DNA from: Burkholderia sp. SRS-46
GTDB taxonomy: Bacteria; Pseudomonadota; Gammaproteobacteria; Burkholderiales; Burkholderiaceae
DNA length: 64,000 bases
Assembly (NCBI RefSeq): GCF_004343775.1
Contig: NZ_PTXL01000001.1
Span: forward strand, 1,240,001-1,304,000
Direction: 5' to 3'
Below, piece after piece: positions 62,773 through 64,000 of the stretch. The notes beneath the pieces are model-generated. The model did not search any database. It saw only the letters and a program-made list of their open reading frames with translations, and was not told the DNA's origin. The stretch's first letter is position 1. Each line of letters starts with the position of its first letter. Position numbers and translations under genes: made by a program.

Positions 62773-63999
62773 TCAGCGATGTTCTCCCGCCAATACGGGG
62801 CGTTCGCCGCGCTTGAACCCGAACACGTGATTGATCAGCGAGTCGATCTTGCTGAAGAACGTCTCGGCACCGTAGCCTGCGGCGAACGCAACGGCCGATG
62901 CGGATAGACTCAGGCCCAACCCCAAGCTGACGTGCGTGACGACGGTCGAGGGGTCAAAGAACAATCCGACTGTAACGCCGGCTATCAAGCCCAAAGGCAG
63001 ACGCACCAGCGTGAGAATCCTGTCTCGCGGAGCCAGCACACCGTCCTGGATCTTTTCGTAGATTCCCCGAACCGAAGCCGCGAAGGAGCCGATCACGGCG
63101 AACAGAATCGGAAGGATGTAGCTCGTGAAGGTCGAAAGCACAATGGCGACGGAGCGTGCATCCTCTTGCGCATTCTTCTGAAAATTAGGTATCTCGAATA
63201 TAAACTTGATCGGCCAAAATGCCCAACTGTCCTTGAATGCCGAAACGCTAGCGACTGCTGCTTCATAACGCTTCGCAATGTATGAATACTCGTTGCACAT
63301 TTCTATGATTTGATAGGTTTCATTTGAAATTCCTGGCGGTTCGCAATGCTCCTTTACCAGCTTCGATGGCGACGTTGCAGCGGCGATCGGTGCGAATTGC
63401 TTGGCGAGTGTCGAATAGAGATCGTCCGTCGATTTCATATGGGCCACCCTGTCCTGTTCAAAGCGCGTAATTACTTGGGCACCGTAAGAGACAATTGACA
63501 GAAGAATCGCCGAAATCACCGTGATCATGACGACCCACAAACTCATCTTATCCGTGACGCGACGAAAGTCCTGAGCATTTGCAACTATTTTCGGGAAGGC
63601 ATCTTTCGCTACGCCGATCCTGGAATAGCGTATCCCGCCGGAATTCATACTCGCATGATCTTCCGTCGAATTCTTTTCATCCTCCACGAACATGTAGGTG
63701 TACGCGATGGTCAGGCCGCTCGCCGGATAGGCTACATGATTCAATGAACACTTTGCCCGGAACAGGAATGCGACATCCTCCGCATCATATGATCCAGATT
63801 GGCTGGCGATCCTCGATATCCGGTTGATTGTCTCGCGAATTTTTTCATTAACAATTATCCCGTTATGGCATATGGCATCGCCTTTATCCAACCTGACGGA
63901 AAGATAATCGACAAGCAGCAAAACCTCCTTGAATTCGCAATCGAAGAATTCATTCAGCTCCTTCGACGCGACTTCGCACCTTTCTCGTACGTCGTTCAT
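62773..63999 (-). CDS. Hypothetical membrane protein, AT-richer than neighbours
   Basis: Protein of 408 residues, complete by one base (start codon 63997-63999). It has a cytoplasmic-like N-terminal domain (1-150), a membrane helix (WVVMITVISAILLSIVSYGAQVI, ~153-175), a middle loop with three cysteines, then helices near TSYILPILFAVIGSFAASVRG, LPLGLIAGVTVGLFF and LSASAVAFAAGYG, ending in a charged tail. No family recognised. Codon use is much less GC-rich than the rest of the window (ATA, AAT and TTA codons occur), a sign of horizontal transfer. No neighbour explains its role. Confidence 0.7.
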   Translation of the reverse strand: MNDVRERCEVASKELNEFFDCEFKEVLLLVDYLSVRLDKGDAICHNGIIVNEKIRETINRISRIASQSGSYDAEDVAFLFRAKCSLNHVAYPASGLTIAYTYMFVEDEKNSTEDHASMNSGGIRYSRIGVAKDAFPKIVANAQDFRRVTDKMSLWVVMITVISAILLSIVSYGAQVITRFEQDRVAHMKSTDDLYSTLAKQFAPIAAATSPSKLVKEHCEPPGISNETYQIIEMCNEYSYIAKRYEAAVASVSAFKDSWAFWPIKFIFEIPNFQKNAQEDARSVAIVLSTFTSYILPILFAVIGSFAASVRGIYEKIQDGVLAPRDRILTLVRLPLGLIAGVTVGLFFDPSTVVTHVSLGLGLSLSASAVAFAAGYGAETFFSKIDSLINHVFGFKRGERPVLAGEHR

Positions 64000-64000
64000 T

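Overview
The window is high-GC DNA whose codon use and gene content point to Burkholderia, most likely the B. cepacia complex. This rests on the protein families seen (cyanide-insensitive-type bd oxidase, encapsulin/DyP pair, CmlA-like and MbtH-bearing NRPS cluster), not on a marker gene. The exact species cannot be told from this window.

Layout. (1) 1-17.4 kb is the end of a secondary-metabolite cluster: a hybrid NRPS/PKS cut by the left edge, a 3.5 kresidue NRPS with an N-terminal docking domain, two epimerase domains and a terminal condensation domain instead of a thioesterase, a CmlA-like diiron beta-hydroxylase and an MbtH protein. (2) 17.6-23.8 kb holds membrane and export genes: a SyrD/YojI-type ABC exporter overlapping an SPFH gene, two DUF697-like proteins and a drug-resistance MFS pump. 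(3) 23.8-24.7 kb is scarred: a DUF2625 gene truncated by an ISNCY/IS1202-type remnant. (4) 24.70-35.76 kb is an 11.0 kb prophage. It encodes a double-jelly-roll major capsid protein like corticovirus PM2 P2, a P9-like packaging ATPase, an HUH rolling-circle initiator, many small membrane proteins, a membrane-anchored lambda-R-type lysin, holin- and spanin-like proteins and a tiny basic peptide. No integrase is present; instead both ends carry dif-like sites with the same 12-bp core, so XerCD-mediated integration is the likely route. (5) 36-41 kb carries a GH18 protein, a PsiE-like protein and an encapsulin nanocompartment with DyP-peroxidase cargo. (6) 41-54.6 kb carries a zinc-finger Clp ATPase, a YdeP-type molybdoenzyme, a bestrophin, bd oxidase subunits I and II, and fdhD-moeA-moaA-moaE-moaD for the molybdenum cofactor. 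(7) 54.6-64 kb carries a MocR regulator, a YbaK-like deacylase, a cysteine-synthase-like enzyme, a PF04008 protein, a YciI-like protein, CorA, an orphan CydX overlapping a P-loop kinase, a saccharopine-dehydrogenase-like enzyme and an AT-richer membrane protein.

How the genes work together. The first 21 kb would make, tailor and export a lipopeptide-like or peptide-polyketide product. The prophage genes run rightward in tightly overlapping operons from a repressor-controlled divergent promoter (replication, then packaging, terminator, then virion and lysis), with a second leftward regulator at the right end. The molybdenum-cofactor genes supply the YdeP-like enzyme. The orphan CydX at 60.5 kb probably serves a bd oxidase. 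The strongest candidates for something undescribed are the Xer-integrating tailless prophage and the TE-less NRPS line.
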